DNA of 33,908 bases from Oerskovia rustica (lineage in GTDB: Bacteria; Actinomycetota; Actinomycetes; Actinomycetales; Cellulomonadaceae): contig NZ_JACSQQ010000020.1 of assembly GCF_014836555.1 (NCBI RefSeq), forward strand, positions 1 through 33,908, given 5' to 3'. This document shows, in pieces, positions 31,847 to 33,908 of this stretch. The translations under genes were made by a program, and so were the position numbers. The notes beneath the pieces are model-generated. The model saw nothing but the letters and a program-made list of their open reading frames with translations. It searched no databases and had not been told where the DNA came from. Each line of letters begins with the position of its first letter. The stretch's first letter is position 1.

Positions 31847-32785
31847 TCACCCCTTGACGGAACCCGCCAGGAGGCCTCGCACGAAGTACCGCTGCAGCGC
31901 CAGGAACACGATGAGCGGCACGATCATCGACACGAACGCTCCGGCGGTGAGCAGGTGCCAGGCGTTGCCGCGCGTCCCGGCGAGGTCGGCGACCGCGACG
32001 GTCAGCGGGCGTGAGTCCTGGTTGGCGAACGTGAGGCCGACGAGGAGGTCGTTCCACACCCACAGGAACTGGAAGATCGCGAACGACGCGATGGCCGGGA
32101 CGAGCAGCGGCATGAGGACCTGGAAGAAGATCTTGACGTGCCCCGCGCCGTCCATGCGCGCGGCCTCGATGAGGGACGAGGGGATCTCCTTCATGAAGTT
32201 GTGCAGGAGGAAGATCGCGAGGGGCAGCGCGAAGATCGAGTGGGACAGCCACACGGTCCAGAACGTGCCGTTGATGTCGGCGTCGACGTAGGCCGCGAGG
32301 AGCGGGATGAGCGTGATCTGGATGGGCACGATCTGCAGCGCGAACACCGCGACGAACAGCAGGTTGCGTCCCTTGAAGTCGATCCACGCGAACGCGTAGG
32401 CGGCCAGCAGCGCGATCGAGATGGGGATGACGACCGCGGGGAGCGTGATGACGATCGAGTTGACGAAGAACGACGCGAGGTCGGCGGAGCCGAAGAGGAC
32501 GTCGTTGTAGTTGTCGAGCGTGAACTGGGGGTCGCTGAAGGTGGTCCACCAGCCGGAGCGGCGGATGTCGAGGGCGGGACGGAAGGACGTGACGAGGAGG
32601 CCGATCGACGGGATCGTCCACAGGATCGCGATGATGATCGCGAGGCCGGACGCCCACGGTGAGCTGAGCTTGCCCTTGACGGCGATGGCCCGTCGTTCGG
32701 CGCGCGAGAGCTTGCCGACGCGCTGGATGTCCTTCGACGCCTCCGCGTCGACGGATGCGGGCAGCGTGGGCGGGACGGCGGTCAT
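31847..32785 (-). CDS. Carbohydrate ABC transporter permease (MalG type)
   Basis: The 312-residue protein has a short cytoplasmic N-terminus and six membrane helices. The EAA loop EAARMDGAGHVKIFFQVLMPLLVP (about 200-223) couples to the ATPase, and the C-terminal RYFVRGLLAGSVKG is typical of MalG-type permeases. ATG 32785 overlaps the upstream permease stop by four bases, giving coupled translation. It forms the channel with the MalF-type partner to import a sugar bound by an extracellular lipoprotein. No ATPase gene is next to it, as is common in actinobacteria that use a shared MsiK-type ATPase. Confidence 0.95.
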   Translation of the reverse strand: MTAVPPTLPASVDAEASKDIQRVGKLSRAERRAIAVKGKLSSPWASGLAIIIAILWTIPSIGLLVTSFRPALDIRRSGWWTTFSDPQFTLDNYNDVLFGSADLASFFVNSIVITLPAVVIPISIALLAAYAFAWIDFKGRNLLFVAVFALQIVPIQITLIPLLAAYVDADINGTFWTVWLSHSIFALPLAIFLLHNFMKEIPSSLIEAARMDGAGHVKIFFQVLMPLLVPAIASFAIFQFLWVWNDLLVGLTFANQDSRPLTVAVADLAGTRGNAWHLLTAGAFVSMIVPLIVFLALQRYFVRGLLAGSVKG

Positions 32786-33771
32786 CGGACCTCCTCGGAG
32801 AGGCGGAGCTGGCGGACGTTGTAGACCACGATCGGGATGACGAGGACGAACAGGATGACCGCGAGCGCGGCCCCCAGTCCTTCGTTGGCCTGGCGGAAGC
32901 TCTGCGTGTAGAACTCGTTCGCCACGACGGACGTCCCGAACTGGCCGCCCGTCATGGTCCGGACGATGTCGAAGACCTTGAGCGTGCCCATGGCGATGGT
33001 CGTGATGACCACGACGAGCGCGGGCCGGATGCTGGGCACGGTGATGTACCGGAACATCCCGACGCCGTGGAGCCCGTCGAGGCGCGCGGCCTCGACGATG
33101 TCGTCGGGGATGGCCTTGATGGCGGCGGACAGGATCGTCATCGCGAACCCGGTCTGGATCCAGATCATGACGACGATGAGGAACAGCGTGTTGGTCGGCT
33201 GGTTGATGAGGAACTGCTGCGGGGGGATGCCGATCCACACGAGGAGCTGGTTGAGCAGACCGGTCTGCTGGATGTTCGCCTGGTCGGGGCGGTACTCGTA
33301 GACGAACTTCCAGATGATCGACGCTCCCACCATGGAGATGGCCATGGGCAGGAAGACCAGGGCCTTGGCGAGCTTCTCGAACCGGGTGCGGTCGACGAGC
33401 ACGGCGTACACGAGGCCGATGAACGTCGAGACGATGGGCACGAGGATGACCCAGACCGCGGTGTTGCGCAGCACGATCTGGAACTGGTCGGTCGTGAACG
33501 CCGTGACGTAGTTGTCGAGGCCGACCCACTCCGCTCCCGTGCGGTTCTTGAAGGACGAGATGATCGTGAGGACGCCGGGATAGACGAGCCCGCCCACGAC
33601 GAGCAGGACGGCCGGCCCGAGGAAGCACAGGACGACGACCCAGCGCGGGACGCGTTTTGGCTTGTCGACCGCGAAGAGCAGGCCTCCCATCACGACGACG
33701 AAGAGGAGCATCGCGAAGACCATCAGGCCGAGCTTCTCGGCGGTGGTCTCCGGTGTGGTGAAGAAGTCCAT
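32782..33771 (-). CDS. Carbohydrate ABC transporter permease (MalF type)
   Basis: The 329-residue protein has eight or so membrane helices, including two extra at the N-terminus (MVFAMLLFVVVMGGLLFAV and VVVLCFLGPAVLLVVGGLVY). The EAA loop is EAARLDGLHGVGMFRYITVPSIRP (about 233-256). It pairs with the MalG-type gene with a four-base overlap. ATG 33771 has GGAGG nearby. The substrate-binding lipoprotein is expected upstream, beyond 33908. The specific sugar cannot be inferred. Confidence 0.95.
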   Translation of the reverse strand: MDFFTTPETTAEKLGLMVFAMLLFVVVMGGLLFAVDKPKRVPRWVVVLCFLGPAVLLVVGGLVYPGVLTIISSFKNRTGAEWVGLDNYVTAFTTDQFQIVLRNTAVWVILVPIVSTFIGLVYAVLVDRTRFEKLAKALVFLPMAISMVGASIIWKFVYEYRPDQANIQQTGLLNQLLVWIGIPPQQFLINQPTNTLFLIVVMIWIQTGFAMTILSAAIKAIPDDIVEAARLDGLHGVGMFRYITVPSIRPALVVVITTIAMGTLKVFDIVRTMTGGQFGTSVVANEFYTQSFRQANEGLGAALAVILFVLVIPIVVYNVRQLRLSEEVR

Positions 33772-33908
33772 GAGGGCCTCCGGTCTGCCCGACGGCGTCG
33801 GCGGGCTGGGGCGGTTCGGTCACCCGCGGTCGTGGACCGGCGGGTGGGGTGGTGCGCTGTTGCTCGGTCGCCTGCGGAGACGTGCTGAGCCGGGGGGCCG
33901 CGCGGGGG
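33772..33908. other. Upstream of the sugar permeases, window edge
   Basis: 137 GC-rich bases without a recognisable gene. They may be the spacer to a substrate-binding protein gene outside the window. No operator could be identified. Confidence 0.4.

Overview
The window is a high-GC (about 70 percent or more in most genes) actinobacterial chromosome segment. A conservon-type signalling operon, a bacterial proteasome activator with a GQYL tail, an MMPL/RND exporter and Arg/Ser tRNA genes all fit Actinomycetota. A Cellulomonas/Cellulosimicrobium-like member of the Micrococcales is plausible, but that is inference from gene content.

Positions 1-6092 look like a sugar-related locus. It has the start of a lipoprotein gene, a TetR regulator, a TIM-barrel sugar isomerase/epimerase-like enzyme and, divergently, a large secreted protein with ThuA, glucose/sorbosone-dehydrogenase, PKD and CBM6-like parts. 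Three similar TetR-type dyads lie in front of the regulator and in the isomerase/ThuA intergenic region, so the locus is probably one regulon.

Positions 6261-14110 are an integrated element in the 3' end of tRNA-Arg(ACG). A 44-bp direct repeat (43/44 identical) of the tRNA 3' half bounds it, and GGGGAGGTT/AACCTCCCC repeats cluster just inside both ends like arm-type integrase sites. The integrase is truncated and frameshifted, and fragments of a GIY-YIG nuclease and an IS481-type transposase lie beside it, so the element looks immobilised. Its intact cargo is two tandem membrane proteins sharing a C-terminal module and, convergently, a 1140-aa protein joining a GHKL (Hsp90/MORC-like) ATPase to a C-terminal PD-(D/E)XK nuclease-like domain resembling Shedu/DUF4263. 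This is the best candidate for an undescribed, probably anti-phage, system.

Positions 14141-24000 are ordinary chromosome: a fumarylacetoacetate-hydrolase family enzyme, an ABC ATPase/FtsX-like permease pair, tRNA-Ser(GCT), a ThrE-like exporter, a TetR-MMPL pair behind a perfect palindrome, and tRNA-Ser(TGA).

Positions 23126-28750 are a conservon (cvnA-B-C-D order, minus strand): a nitrate-sensor-like histidine kinase with a very long disordered tail, a roadblock protein, a DUF742 protein and a small GTPase. Positions 28961-33771 hold a quinone oxidoreductase, Bpa, an EamA transporter and two sugar ABC permeases whose binding protein lies outside the window.
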